In this document: positions 7,479 through 16,666 of the stretch, in pieces
Layout: every line of letters begins with the position of its first letter
Position numbering within the stretch: position 1 is the first letter of the stretch
From: Terrimonas pollutisoli
GTDB taxonomy: Bacteria; Bacteroidota; Bacteroidia; Chitinophagales; Chitinophagaceae
Length of the DNA: 64,000 nucleotides
Direction: 5' to 3'
Assembly: GCF_029360765.1 (NCBI RefSeq)
Contig: NZ_JARKNA010000013.1
Coordinates: 1-64,000 of the forward strand
The notes under the pieces: generated by a model
Database searches by the model: none
Told to the model about the DNA's origin: nothing
Seen by the model: the letters and a program-made list of their open reading frames with translations, nothing else
Program-made: the position numbers and the translations under genes

Positions 7479-8609
7479 CTAAATCAATTCCTTCACCTTC
7501 TCCACCACGGCATCCACTTCTTCTTTGGTGTTGAATTTGGAAAAGGAGAAACGAACGGTTACCAGGTTAGGATTGTTATTGATGGCACGTATTACATGCG
7601 ATCCCTGGTCGGCGCCGCTGCTGCAGGCACTTCCACCCGATACACAAATATTGCTCATGTCAAGATTGAAAAGGATCATCTCGGATTTCTCCGTTTTTGG
7701 AAATGCTGCACTTAATACGGTGTACAAACAACTGCCCGTTTGGTCGCCATTGAAAACAACACCGGTTATTTTTTCCTGCAGTTGCTCCATCATATACGTT
7801 TTCAGCGACTGGATATATCCGCTATCCTTTTCATGATTGGCCATAGCCAGTTCAAGAGCTTTTGCAAAACCGACTATGCCATATAAATTCTCCGTCCCGG
7901 CACGCATATTACGTTCCTGTCCCCCGCCATAGATAAATGGCTTGGCTTTTACATTGTCATTAATGTATAAAATGCCAACACCTTTTGGCCCGTGAAATTT
8001 ATGACCGGCGCCGGAAATAAAATGCACCGGTATTTTTCGCAGGTCGATGGGATAGTGACCCACGGTTTGCACACAGTCCGAATGAAAGATCGCATTGTAT
8101 TTATTGCACAAGTTGCCCACTGCTTTTATCGGCAGCAGGTTACCGATTTCATTATTGGCATGCATCAGCGTCACCAAACATCTTTCTTTTTGGCCAGCAA
8201 GTTGTTCTTCCAAATCTTTGAGATCAATATGACCATCGGGCAACAACTTCACATAACTGTAACTTAAACCTTCACCACAGCCATAGTGCTCTACCGTGTG
8301 CAATACAGCATGATGCTCGATTGGCGAAGAGATGATATGCCTGCAACCCAAGTCACGGATAGCGGAAAGAATAGCGGCATTATTACTTTCAGTGCCGCCA
8401 CTGGTAAAAAATATTTCACCGGGATGAGCATTGAGCAACCGGGCCACCGTTTTTCTCGCTGTTTCAATTGCCAATCTTGATTCCCGGCCATAGGAATAGA
8501 TAGAAGAAGGATTGCCAAAATGCGTAGTCATATAAGGCAACATGGCATCCAAAACTTCCTTATCAAGAGCCGTAGTAGCAGCATTGTCAAAATAAATACG
8601 ATTCATCAT
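7479..8609 (-). CDS. Cysteine desulfurase (NifS/IscS family)
   Basis: This PLP enzyme removes sulfur from cysteine for Fe-S clusters or tRNA thiolation. With the start at MMNRIYFDNAATT it has 376 residues; the frame upstream (to 8648) adds 13 unlikely residues. GNPSSIYSYGRESR, the PLP lysine in GAGHKFHGPKG (near 205) and the catalytic cysteine in SGGSACSSG (near 325) are present, so it is probably active. It is a single gene with no iscU or suf genes beside it, so the role cannot be narrowed to Isc, Suf or tRNA modification. Confidence 0.93.
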   Translation of the reverse strand: MMNRIYFDNAATTALDKEVLDAMLPYMTTHFGNPSSIYSYGRESRLAIETARKTVARLLNAHPGEIFFTSGGTESNNAAILSAIRDLGCRHIISSPIEHHAVLHTVEHYGCGEGLSYSYVKLLPDGHIDLKDLEEQLAGQKERCLVTLMHANNEIGNLLPIKAVGNLCNKYNAIFHSDCVQTVGHYPIDLRKIPVHFISGAGHKFHGPKGVGILYINDNVKAKPFIYGGGQERNMRAGTENLYGIVGFAKALELAMANHEKDSGYIQSLKTYMMEQLQEKITGVVFNGDQTGSCLYTVLSAAFPKTEKSEMILFNLDMSNICVSGGSACSSGADQGSHVIRAINNNPNLVTVRFSFSKFNTKEEVDAVVEKVKELI

Positions 8610-8989
8610 AAAACTGTGAGCTTTGAGCTGCGGGCGACGAGCGGGCAACTCATTATTTTAAAGAGCCGCAAAGATAGGTAAGTTCAAATGTTTGTTCGTA
8701 GCTCTTAAAAAGGAAATATTCGTACACATCATGCGAGGAATTTTCTTTTAGCTGATGGGGAAGCACTTGACAGGGTGCATTTCAAATGTTCGCATACCTA
8801 AACCCACGCCATTCGAAATTTTCTTATGCGAAATTGCTTTAGCCCCCGACGGAGGGGAGGCAGGGTTCTCTAATCGTAAATGCTAAGAAGCCAGCATTGC
8901 GAAATTTGAAATGCACCCCATTGGCAAGTTCACTGATCAAAATATTTCAGAATAAAGTAAATTTAGAGAGCAATGACAATCTGAATTTT
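8610..8989. other. Gene-free stretch with a repeat element
   Basis: No coding frame is credible here. The stretch holds the inverted-repeat element at 8773-8918 and, in its last 70 bases, the leader of the Mo hydroxylase operon. I see no clear TAnnTTTG promoter motif close to the operon start. Confidence 0.6.
8773..8918. repeat. MITE-like element with perfect 15-bp terminal inverted repeats
   Basis: GGGTGCATTTCAAAT (8773-8787) and its exact reverse complement ATTTGAAATGCACCC (8904-8918) bound a 146-base segment. Inside are further mirrored pieces (TTCGCAT / ATGCGAA) and a GC-rich palindromic core AGCCCCCGACGGAGGGG. No coding capacity. It sits directly upstream of the Mo hydroxylase operon. 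Confidence 0.6.
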
Positions 8990-9613
8990 ATGGAAGAACG
9001 CAAAATGTCGTCGGGCAAAAAAAATGGCAATGGCGAAACCCGCCGCAGCTTTCTAAAAAAATCTACAGCCGCCGCGGCTATTGCTATGTCTCCTCCCCTT
9101 TTGGTAAAAGCCGGTGAAAAAGATGAAAAAATAGCGGGCATGTTTGAAAAGATCCCTCTGCAATTGACCATAAACGGTACGACAGTAAACACGGCCGTCG
9201 AGCCGCGGGTAACATTACTGGACTTTCTTCGTGAGCAGTTGGGCCTGACAGGCACTAAGAAAGGATGTGACCATGGGCAATGCGGCGCCTGCACGGTGCA
9301 TGTGGACGGCAAGCGGATCAACTCCTGCCTCTCACTGGCCGTCATGAATCACGGTAAAACAATTACGACGATTGAAGGTCTCGCCAAGGGAGATGAACTG
9401 CATCCCATGCAAACAGCATTTATAAAACATGACGGGTTTCAATGCGGCTATTGTACACCGGGGCAAATTATGTCTGCCGTAGCCTGTGTTAGTGAAACCA
9501 ATGCTGATAACCGTGACGAGATAAGCGAGTATATGAGTGGCAATATTTGTCGTTGTGGTGCTTATCCCAATATTGTTGACGCCATCATGGACGTAAAAAA
9601 AGGAGGGCAATAG
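8990..9613 (+). CDS. Mo hydroxylase 2Fe-2S subunit, Tat-exported (PaoA/YagT-like)
   Basis: The protein has 207 residues from the ATG at 8990; the frame reaches back to 8897 but that part overlaps the repeat. A twin-arginine signal TRRSFLKKS is followed by an alanine-rich stretch, so the complex is exported folded. The plant-type ferredoxin cluster ligands are in GCDHGQCGACTVHVDG and a later Cys in INSC; the second cluster is in QCGYCTPGQ and NICRCGAYPN. It passes electrons from the Mo centre to FAD. It is the first gene of a three-gene operon, 2 bases from the next. Confidence 0.92.
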   Translation: MEERKMSSGKKNGNGETRRSFLKKSTAAAAIAMSPPLLVKAGEKDEKIAGMFEKIPLQLTINGTTVNTAVEPRVTLLDFLREQLGLTGTKKGCDHGQCGACTVHVDGKRINSCLSLAVMNHGKTITTIEGLAKGDELHPMQTAFIKHDGFQCGYCTPGQIMSAVACVSETNADNRDEISEYMSGNICRCGAYPNIVDAIMDVKKGGQ

Positions 9614-9615
9614 CT

Positions 9616-10599
9616 ATGATCAACTTTGAATACACAAGGGTATCAACCGTAAAAGATGCGGTCAATGCATTAACCAAAAATTCCACCGGTGGTTTTATTG
9701 CGGGTGGTACCAACCTGGTTGACCTGATGAAAAAAGGAGTCATGACTCCCACCCGTGTTATTGATATCAATAATCTTCCGCTCAGGCAAATTGAAGAAAC
9801 GGACAAGGGAATATCAATTGGTGCCCTGGCCATCAACAGTGACGTAACTGCGCACGGTATAGTCAGGGAAAAATTCCCTTTGCTTATTATGGCACTAGAG
9901 GCCGGCGCATCCGGGCAGTTGAGAAATATGGCAACCGTGGGTGGCAATATAATGCAGCGAACCCGGTGCGTTTACTTTTATGATACGACAATGCCCTGCA
10001 ATAAACGAAAGCCGGGCAGCGGTTGCGGCGCATTGCAGGGTTTCAATCGCATGCATGCCATCTTTGGCGCAAGTACCAGTTGCATTGCTGTTCATCCCAG
10101 CGACATGTGTGTGGCGCTGGCAGCATTGAATGCCGAAGTGAATGTAACCGGACCAAAGGGCGACCGGAAAATTTTATTTACCGATTTTCATCGTCTTCCG
10201 GGTGCAACACCTGAAAAAGACAACAACTTACAAAAAGGAGAATTGATAACCAGTGTCGCGATTCCCAAAAACAATTTTACCCATAGTTATTATTTAAAGA
10301 TCAGGGACCGGACCTCCTATGCTTTTGCATTGGTTTCTGTGGCCGTGGCATTGGAATTAGATAACAACACGATTAAAACCGCAAGGCTTGCACTCGGTGG
10401 TGTGGCGCACAAACCCTGGCGGTTGAATGAGGTAGAAAAATTCCTGGCCGGTAAAACATTATCAAAAGAAACGATCAGCACGGCAGCCACGATGGCGATA
10501 AAAGGTGCAAAGTCGTATGGCCATAATGATTTTAAAGTAAAAATGGTTCCTGCGGCTATACAACAGGCATTACAATTAGTTTCTTCTCAAAAATCATAA
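9616..10599 (+). CDS. Mo hydroxylase FAD-binding subunit with 4Fe-4S motif (PaoB/YagS-like)
   Basis: The protein has 327 residues. FIAGGTNLVDLMK near 30-43 is the FAD pyrophosphate-binding motif, and LRNMATVGGN near 100 is the second FAD motif. The stretch QRTRCVYFYD...PCNKRKPGSGC holds cysteines spaced as in PaoB and 4-hydroxybenzoyl-CoA reductase, which bind an additional [4Fe-4S] cluster; a later SCIAVHPSD supplies another Cys. So this belongs to the aldehyde-oxidoreductase branch rather than ordinary xanthine dehydrogenase. The gap from the upstream stop is 2 bases. Confidence 0.9.
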   Translation: MINFEYTRVSTVKDAVNALTKNSTGGFIAGGTNLVDLMKKGVMTPTRVIDINNLPLRQIEETDKGISIGALAINSDVTAHGIVREKFPLLIMALEAGASGQLRNMATVGGNIMQRTRCVYFYDTTMPCNKRKPGSGCGALQGFNRMHAIFGASTSCIAVHPSDMCVALAALNAEVNVTGPKGDRKILFTDFHRLPGATPEKDNNLQKGELITSVAIPKNNFTHSYYLKIRDRTSYAFALVSVAVALELDNNTIKTARLALGGVAHKPWRLNEVEKFLAGKTLSKETISTAATMAIKGAKSYGHNDFKVKMVPAAIQQALQLVSSQKS

Positions 10600-10607
10600 C
10601 TACAAAC

Positions 10608-12851
10608 ATGGATACTTTTTTCGATATAGAAACGCCGGGCTTTACCGACCGTGTGGATGGAAAGGATAAAGTGACTGGTGCTGCCCGTTATGCTGCCGAG
10701 CATAAGCTGCCGCAAATGACCTATGCCGTGATTGTCGGCAGCAGCATTGCAAAAGGAATGATCAAATTATTGGATACAAAGGCAGCGGAAAATGCTCCCG
10801 GTGTATTAGCCGTGATCTCACATTTAAATTCACCCAAAGTGCCGGGTTTCGCACCGGCTGATAAAAAAACAAATCCGGATGCAAGAGATTGGGAAGGGCT
10901 TAAAATTTTTTACAATAACCGTGTTTATTCAAATGGCCAGCCTATTGCCATTGTTGTGGCGGATACGTATGAGAGGGCTGTATATGCCGCTTCATTAGTA
11001 AAAGCACAATACGCCAAAGAAGAACATCATACAGACTTTTTAAAAAATCTTTTCAAAGCCAAAGGACCGAAAGAAGGCTGGGACCCTGCCGAATATAAAA
11101 GGGGTGAAGCGGATGCCTATAAAAAAGCACCGGTAAAAGTGGAAGAGGAATATATTCTTCCAATTGAAACACATAACCCAATGGAGATGCATGCCATCAT
11201 TGCCAATTGGGAAGCCGATGATAAAGTAACCGTATACACAAAAACACAGGGACCAAAAGATACGCAGGATGCCATAGTGCAGGCTTTCAAATTGCCGGCA
11301 GCCAATGTAAAAGTAATTGCAGCATTTGTTGGCGGCGGCTTTGGCAGTGCCTTGCGCACCTGGCCGCATGAAATTGCAACAATAATAGCCGCCAAAAAAG
11401 TAAACCGCCCGGTGAAACTCATGCTGAGTCGCGACCAGATGTTTACCATGGTTGGTTATCGTCCCTGTGCCTGGCAAAAAATTGGCATTGGCGCCACAAC
11501 GGATGGAAAATTATCAGGCATCACACATCATGCAATAGCTCAGACATCATCGTATGAAAATTTTACGGAAGGCATCGTGAATGTTTCAAAATTTTTATAC
11601 GCTTGTCCCAATGTAAACACAAACTACAAACTATTGCCACTGGATGTAAGCACTCCCATCTGGATGCGTGGGCCCGGTGAAGCTACCGGCACTTTCGCAT
11701 TGGAATCAGCATTGGACGAATTGTCGTATAAATTAAACCTTGATCCGATTGAGCTGCGCATTCGCAATTATGCCGAAACGGATCCGGAAAAAAATAAACC
11801 CTGGTCGAGTAAATACCTGAAAGAATGTTATCAAATGGGTGCAGAAAAAATCGGCTGGAGTAAGAGAAGTCAAACCCCCGGAGGCTTGACGGAAGAAGGT
11901 ATGCAGGTTGGCTATGGCATGGGATCAGGAGTGTTTTTTGCCTTACGGTGGGCAGGCGCCGCCAAAGGAATTTTAAAAAACGACGGCTCGCTTATTCTGC
12001 AAAGTGCCGTAAGTGACATGGGGCCCGGTACGGCCACGGCTATGGTGAGTATTGCAACCGAACAAATGGGCATACCAAGAGAAAGGATACAATTCCAGTT
12101 GGGTGACACCAGTTTTCCGCCTGGTCCTACGCAAGGAGGTTCAGCAACGGTTTCCACTTTGGGATCTGCCGTTCATGAAGTATGTGAAGCGTTGAAACAA
12201 CAATTGGTTCAACTGTCTTTAAAAGAAGGTACAGTATTTCATACCAAGGATATCCATACCGTAAAGCCGGAAGATCTTGTATTTGCAGATGGTAAAGTGG
12301 CATTAAAAACTAATCCTGCTGTGAATATGAGTTATGCCGATGTGTTGAAACAAAACAATATTCCGCAGATCGAGATTGTTAAGGAATCAAAAGGTGGTGA
12401 AGAACTAAACAAATATTCCATGTATTCATTCTCGGTTCATTTTACCAAAGTGCATGTGAATCCAATAACTGGCGTGGTGAAAGTAAAACAGGTAGTAACA
12501 ACCGGCGATGCAGGAAAAATTGTCAATGAAAAAACAGCCCGCAGCCAAATGATCGGTGGTGTGGTCGGCGGCATTGGAATGGCATTAACGGAAGAAGCAA
12601 TTATCGATCATCGCTACGGCCGGTATATCAATAACAACTTTGCCGACTACCATGTGCCGGTGAATGCCGATGTACCATTTATCGATGCATTATTTGTCAA
12701 TAAACCTGACCCCGTCATCAACCCGATGGGTGCAAAGGGAATGGGAGAAATTGCGCTGATAGGCTATGCCTCCTCTGTAGCAAATGCTGTCTACAATGCT
12801 ACGGGCAAAAGAATCAGGCAGTTGCCCATCACACCTGATAAACTGTTGTAG
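10608..12851 (+). CDS. Mo hydroxylase molybdopterin-binding subunit (PaoC/YagR-like)
   Basis: The 747-residue catalytic subunit carries VGGGFGSALRTWPHE near 240-255, MRGPGEATGTFALE near 350, and the C-terminal GAKGMGEIALIG, whose Glu is the catalytic base of xanthine oxidase-family enzymes. It should bind Mo-cytosine dinucleotide and hydroxylate aldehydes or N-heterocycles in the periplasm, exported with the Tat-bearing small subunit because it has no signal of its own. It follows the FAD gene by 8 bases. No cofactor maturation gene (XdhC/PaoD, MocA) is next to it. Confidence 0.92.
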   Translation: MDTFFDIETPGFTDRVDGKDKVTGAARYAAEHKLPQMTYAVIVGSSIAKGMIKLLDTKAAENAPGVLAVISHLNSPKVPGFAPADKKTNPDARDWEGLKIFYNNRVYSNGQPIAIVVADTYERAVYAASLVKAQYAKEEHHTDFLKNLFKAKGPKEGWDPAEYKRGEADAYKKAPVKVEEEYILPIETHNPMEMHAIIANWEADDKVTVYTKTQGPKDTQDAIVQAFKLPAANVKVIAAFVGGGFGSALRTWPHEIATIIAAKKVNRPVKLMLSRDQMFTMVGYRPCAWQKIGIGATTDGKLSGITHHAIAQTSSYENFTEGIVNVSKFLYACPNVNTNYKLLPLDVSTPIWMRGPGEATGTFALESALDELSYKLNLDPIELRIRNYAETDPEKNKPWSSKYLKECYQMGAEKIGWSKRSQTPGGLTEEGMQVGYGMGSGVFFALRWAGAAKGILKNDGSLILQSAVSDMGPGTATAMVSIATEQMGIPRERIQFQLGDTSFPPGPTQGGSATVSTLGSAVHEVCEALKQQLVQLSLKEGTVFHTKDIHTVKPEDLVFADGKVALKTNPAVNMSYADVLKQNNIPQIEIVKESKGGEELNKYSMYSFSVHFTKVHVNPITGVVKVKQVVTTGDAGKIVNEKTARSQMIGGVVGGIGMALTEEAIIDHRYGRYINNNFADYHVPVNADVPFIDALFVNKPDPVINPMGAKGMGEIALIGYASSVANAVYNATGKRIRQLPITPDKLL

Positions 12852-12916
12852 CAATTTATTGGCATTACCCTGCCGGTATGGCCCCTTTTTTGATCCAACA
12901 TCATAAACACAAGTTT

Positions 12917-13345
12917 ATGGATCAAAAAAAACTTGAAAAGCTGTTTGTAGACTACGAACATGCTTTTAACAAACTTGATATCGCCGCTATTGCCCATCAC
13001 TATGCGGACAATTTCATCTCTGCCGGCCCCAAAGGAACAATTGCCCGGGATAAAAAAGATTTTTTAAGCAAGGCCAAACAAGCCAGTGATATGTATAAAA
13101 GTATCGGGCAAAAATCAGCCAAAATTTTAAGTAAGAAAATAATTCCTATTAGCAATGAATATGCAATGGTAACAGTTCATTGGGGCGTGACATTTGAAAA
13201 AACGGGTGATGAAGTGACTGAGTTTGATGTGAGCTACATTGTGCAGCAAATTGGGAATGAAACAAAAGTTATTCTTTTTGTTACTCACCAGGATGAAGAA
13301 GAAGCCATGAAAAAGCTGGGTTTAAAACCTGAAATGATCAGGTAA
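12917..13345 (+). CDS. NTF2/SnoaL-like protein
   Basis: The protein has 142 residues from MDQKKLEKLF; upstream codons (from 12878) look non-coding. The N-terminal helix pattern FVDYEHAFNKLDIAAIAHHYADNFISAGPKG and the later AMVTVHWGVTFEK fit the cone-shaped NTF2-like fold, used for many small-molecule roles. There is no signal peptide. It lies 65 bases past the Mo subunit gene on the same strand, so it may be cotranscribed, but no functional link can be shown. Confidence 0.65.
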   Translation: MDQKKLEKLFVDYEHAFNKLDIAAIAHHYADNFISAGPKGTIARDKKDFLSKAKQASDMYKSIGQKSAKILSKKIIPISNEYAMVTVHWGVTFEKTGDEVTEFDVSYIVQQIGNETKVILFVTHQDEEEAMKKLGLKPEMIR

Positions 13346-13358
13346 TGTTTCAAAATAC

Positions 13359-13404
13359 AAAAGTTCACAAGCTGAAAGTATATATTGTCAACTTGTGAAC
13401 TTTT
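13359..13404. terminator. Bidirectional terminator-like hairpin
   Basis: AAAAGTTCACAAG (13359-13371) and CTTGTGAACTTTT (13392-13404) form a perfect 13-bp stem with a 20-base loop, with A/T runs on both sides. It sits between the convergent NTF2-like and glmM genes and could end both transcripts. A small CCGACAGGCAGGC repeat piece follows. Confidence 0.6.
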
Positions 13405-13443
13405 AACCCTGTTTGCCGACAGGCAGGCTTGTAAACTACAGAA

Positions 13444-14823
13444 CTATATAAACTCCTTGATATCCTGCATCAGTCGTACAGCGATATTATTAGCTTTTGT
13501 TTCAAAATCACTTTCTGAATAAATGCGAATGATGGGTTCTGTATTGGACGTACGGAGATGCACCCAGTCGTTATCGAACTCTATCTTCAAACCATCATCA
13601 GTGTTAACGGGCTGATTCTTATATTTCTTTTTAATCTTTTCAAAAACAGCGTTTACATCAATTCCATCCTGCAGTTCCATTTTCTTTTTTGCAATGAAAT
13701 AATCCGGGTACTGTCCCCTTAGTGACCGCATTCCGTTTTTGTGATTGGCCAAATGGCTAAGGAATAAACCAATGCCGATGAGGGCATCACGGCCGTAATG
13801 AAAGTCAGGAACAATGATGCCGCCATTTCCTTCACCACCGATCACAGCATTTACTTCCTTCATTTTTTTCACTACATTCACCTCTCCCACTGCCGACGGA
13901 AAATATTCCCCCCCGTTCTTTAATGTTATTTCTTTAAGGGCCTTGGTGCTGCTCATGTTACTGACGGTATTCCCTTTTGTGTTGCGTAACACGTAGTCAG
14001 CAACCGCTACCAGTGTATATTCTTCGCCAAACATGCTTCCATCTTCATTGACAAAACACAGACGATCTACATCGGGATCAACGGCAATACCTAAATCAGC
14101 CTTTTGTTTTACCACTTCGCTGCTAAGCTGTACCAGGTTTTCAGGCAACGGTTCCGGGTTATGAGCAAACTTACCCGTTACTTCACCATTCAGTACAATC
14201 ACTTCTTTTATACCTAATGCTTTTAATAAGGCCGGAACATAAGTTGCGCCGGTAGAATTAACAGCATCCACTACTATCTTCAGCTTTTTCGCAGCAATAG
14301 CATCGGCATGCACCAGTGGATATGCCAGTACTGCGTCAATATGTTTTTGTAAATAGCTATCATCAATGGTAACGGTACCCAACTTATCGACAGGGATAAA
14401 ATTGAATTCTTCTTTTGCTGCCAGCTCCAATACTTTGGCGCCTGTTTCGGCGGAAATAAATTCGCCATCGCTGTTCAGCAACTTCAGTGCGTTCCATTCT
14501 TTGGGATTATGACTGGCTGTAAGTATAATACCGCCATCCGCATTTTCCATCTTTACCGCAACCTCGACAGTAGGTGTAGTGGAAAGTCCGAGATCGACAA
14601 CGTTTATCCCCAGGCCGGTTAATGTGCTTACAACAAGATCACGAACCATGGCGCCGCTAATGCGGCCGTCGCGACCTACAACGATCTTTGTTGATTTATT
14701 TTTACCGGAAATAATTGTACCGTAAGCAGCGGTAAATTTTACTACATCCAATGGAGTGAGATTTTCCCCTGGTTTTCCGCCGATAGTTCCCCTAATGCCA
14801 GAAATACTTTTAATTAATGCCAC
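13444..14823 (-). CDS. glmM: Phosphoglucosamine mutase / phosphohexose mutase
   Basis: The 459-residue enzyme belongs to the alpha-D-phosphohexomutase superfamily. The phosphoserine loop TASHNPKEWNALKL is near 101-114, the Mg-binding DPDVDRL near 242, the sugar-binding GEGNGG near 322 and the phosphate-binding RTSNTEPIIRIY near 430. In Bacteroidota this form is usually annotated as GlmM, making glucosamine-1-phosphate for peptidoglycan and LPS, though phosphomannomutase or phosphoglucomutase activity is possible. It is a single gene, divergent from the methyltransferase. Confidence 0.88.
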   Translation of the reverse strand: MALIKSISGIRGTIGGKPGENLTPLDVVKFTAAYGTIISGKNKSTKIVVGRDGRISGAMVRDLVVSTLTGLGINVVDLGLSTTPTVEVAVKMENADGGIILTASHNPKEWNALKLLNSDGEFISAETGAKVLELAAKEEFNFIPVDKLGTVTIDDSYLQKHIDAVLAYPLVHADAIAAKKLKIVVDAVNSTGATYVPALLKALGIKEVIVLNGEVTGKFAHNPEPLPENLVQLSSEVVKQKADLGIAVDPDVDRLCFVNEDGSMFGEEYTLVAVADYVLRNTKGNTVSNMSSTKALKEITLKNGGEYFPSAVGEVNVVKKMKEVNAVIGGEGNGGIIVPDFHYGRDALIGIGLFLSHLANHKNGMRSLRGQYPDYFIAKKKMELQDGIDVNAVFEKIKKKYKNQPVNTDDGLKIEFDNDWVHLRTSNTEPIIRIYSESDFETKANNIAVRLMQDIKEFI

Positions 14824-14987
14824 AAATTCCTAATTGTATGATTAAAGGTTTAATGATTGCTATCGCAAAACTGCGAACAAGCAAGTCGGGTTTCAAAGGT
14901 ATGGATGTTGAAACCCTGTTCTTAATGAAGAGATTTTCAACGGGCAACAAAAATACGGATTTAAGCGGCAGGAAATTATAGCCTCCT

Positions 14988-14995
14988 TACATTTG
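14988..14995 (+). promoter_or_regulatory. Bacteroidota-type -7 promoter motif for the methyltransferase gene
   Basis: TACATTTG matches the TAnnTTTG consensus of Bacteroidota primary sigma factor promoters and lies 14 bases before the ATG at 15009. No clear -33 TTG is visible. Confidence 0.45.
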
Positions 14996-15008
14996 TGCAA
15001 ACGTTGCG

Positions 15009-15815
15009 ATGGCGAAAGAATCCTGGTACAAAGAATGGTTCAATTCTCCTTTTTACCACAAGCTATATTTTGAAAGGGATGACAGTGAAGCTGAAGCCTT
15101 TATTCTTCAACTGGTTAAATATTTGAAACCTGTACCGAACAGTCGTATGTTAGATATTGCCTGCGGAAAAGGCCGTCATAGTAAAACATTGGCGTCTCTT
15201 GGTTATGATGTGACCGGCATTGATATTTCCCCTGATAGTATCGAATGGGCCAGGAAATATGAAAATGAAACCCTGCATTTTTTCCTGCATGATATGCGGC
15301 TGCCCTTCTGGGGAAACTATTTTGACTACGCTTTTAATTTCTTTACCAGCTTTGGTTATTTCAATACCCGTCGTGAACATGATGATACAATCAGGACGAT
15401 CGCTTCCGGGTTAAAAGCCGGCGGATTGCTGGTGATTGACTATTTAAACACACATTACTCAGAAGACCACCTGGTAGCTAATGAAATAAAAAAGATCGGC
15501 GACACATATTACGAAATTCACCGATGGGATGACGACGCTCACTTTTATAAAAAAATTACGATCACTGATCCAACATTAAAATCGCCGCTTGAATTCACGG
15601 AAAAAGTTGTCAAGTTCTCGCTGGGTGACTTTACGGATATGTTCAGTTACCAGGGCCTGCAGGTGCAGGAAGTATTTGGTGATTATCATTTCCAGTCTTA
15701 CGATATAAGGAAAACGCCGAGGCTTATCATCATTGCGCAAAAAAAGATCAATGAACCTGCAGATAAAGAAAAAAGATTATATAGCGATGGGCGAAGGACG
15801 GATGCGCTGACATGA
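15009..15815 (+). CDS. Class I SAM-dependent methyltransferase
   Basis: The protein has 268 residues. Motif I is MLDIACGKGRHSKTLASLGYDVTGIDIS (written in parts: LDIACGKGRHS then VTGIDIS), with an acidic residue after strand 2, and FNFFTSFGYF near 112 as motif post-II. The N-terminal WYKEWFNSPFYHKLY is typical of a common Bacteroidota methyltransferase of unknown substrate. It is cytoplasmic and alone, 63 bases ahead of the DUF1080 gene on the same strand. Confidence 0.85.
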   Translation: MAKESWYKEWFNSPFYHKLYFERDDSEAEAFILQLVKYLKPVPNSRMLDIACGKGRHSKTLASLGYDVTGIDISPDSIEWARKYENETLHFFLHDMRLPFWGNYFDYAFNFFTSFGYFNTRREHDDTIRTIASGLKAGGLLVIDYLNTHYSEDHLVANEIKKIGDTYYEIHRWDDDAHFYKKITITDPTLKSPLEFTEKVVKFSLGDFTDMFSYQGLQVQEVFGDYHFQSYDIRKTPRLIIIAQKKINEPADKEKRLYSDGRRTDALT

Positions 15816-15878
15816 TAAAAAGTCAGGACCACTGCTTTTATTTTTTGAATACATTATTTTTAATAAAATATTCTCCTG

Positions 15879-16664
15879 ATGAAAAGACAACTATGCTTGC
15901 TGATTGCAATCTCTTCCTTCGCCACTTTTGCGAATGCTCAAAACAAAGTAAATAGAGACACGATCAATCCCAAACTGACGGAAGTCTGGTCCCCTGTTCC
16001 CCCTATTGTTACACCGGGCAAGACCAGCAGTGATGCACCATCAGATGCTATTATTTTATTTGATGGAAAAAATTTGGATCAATGGCGTTCTGTAAATAAT
16101 CCGGATCAACCGGCCGCATGGCCTGTAGAAAAAGGAGTTTTTACAGTGAAAAAAGGAACAGGCAATATAGAAACCAAACAATCTTTTACCGATTATCAAC
16201 TACACCTTGAATGGCGCATACCGGAAGTAATACATGGCGAAGGACAGTCCCGCGGCAACAGTGGCCTGTTTCTCGCATCAACTGGTAAAGGTGATGAGGG
16301 ATACGAAATACAAATACTCGATTGTTACAATAATAAGACCTATGTCAATGGACAGACCGGTAGTGTGTATAAACAAGCCATCCCATTAGCCAATGCCTGT
16401 AAAAAACCCGGTGAGTGGCAAACCTATGACATCATATGGACAGCCCCCCGTTTTAATGAAGATGGCACATTGAAATCGCCCGGCCGGGTTACTGTGATTC
16501 ACAACGGCATACTGCTTCAAAATAATACTGAAGTAAAAGGTGAAACGGTCTACCGCGGTCAGCCTTCGTATGAAAAACATGGGCCTGCATCAATCAAACT
16601 GCAGGATCATGGCGATCCCAGCGAGCCAATCAGCTTTCGCAATATTTGGATTCGTCCATTGTAG
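15879..16664 (+). CDS. Secreted DUF1080 (3-keto-disaccharide hydrolase-like) protein
   Basis: The protein has 261 residues with a signal peptide (residues 1-20, ending ANAQ). The DUF1080 fold starts at DAIILFDGKNLDQWR near 56 and runs to the end, with LHLEWRIPE, GNSGLFLAS and YEIQILDCYNN as typical strands of this concanavalin-like domain. Members act on glycans or 3-keto sugars in the periplasm. It ends 2 bases from the convergent 16667-17044 gene. Confidence 0.85.
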   Translation: MKRQLCLLIAISSFATFANAQNKVNRDTINPKLTEVWSPVPPIVTPGKTSSDAPSDAIILFDGKNLDQWRSVNNPDQPAAWPVEKGVFTVKKGTGNIETKQSFTDYQLHLEWRIPEVIHGEGQSRGNSGLFLASTGKGDEGYEIQILDCYNNKTYVNGQTGSVYKQAIPLANACKKPGEWQTYDIIWTAPRFNEDGTLKSPGRVTVIHNGILLQNNTEVKGETVYRGQPSYEKHGPASIKLQDHGDPSEPISFRNIWIRPL

Positions 16665-16666
16665 TG

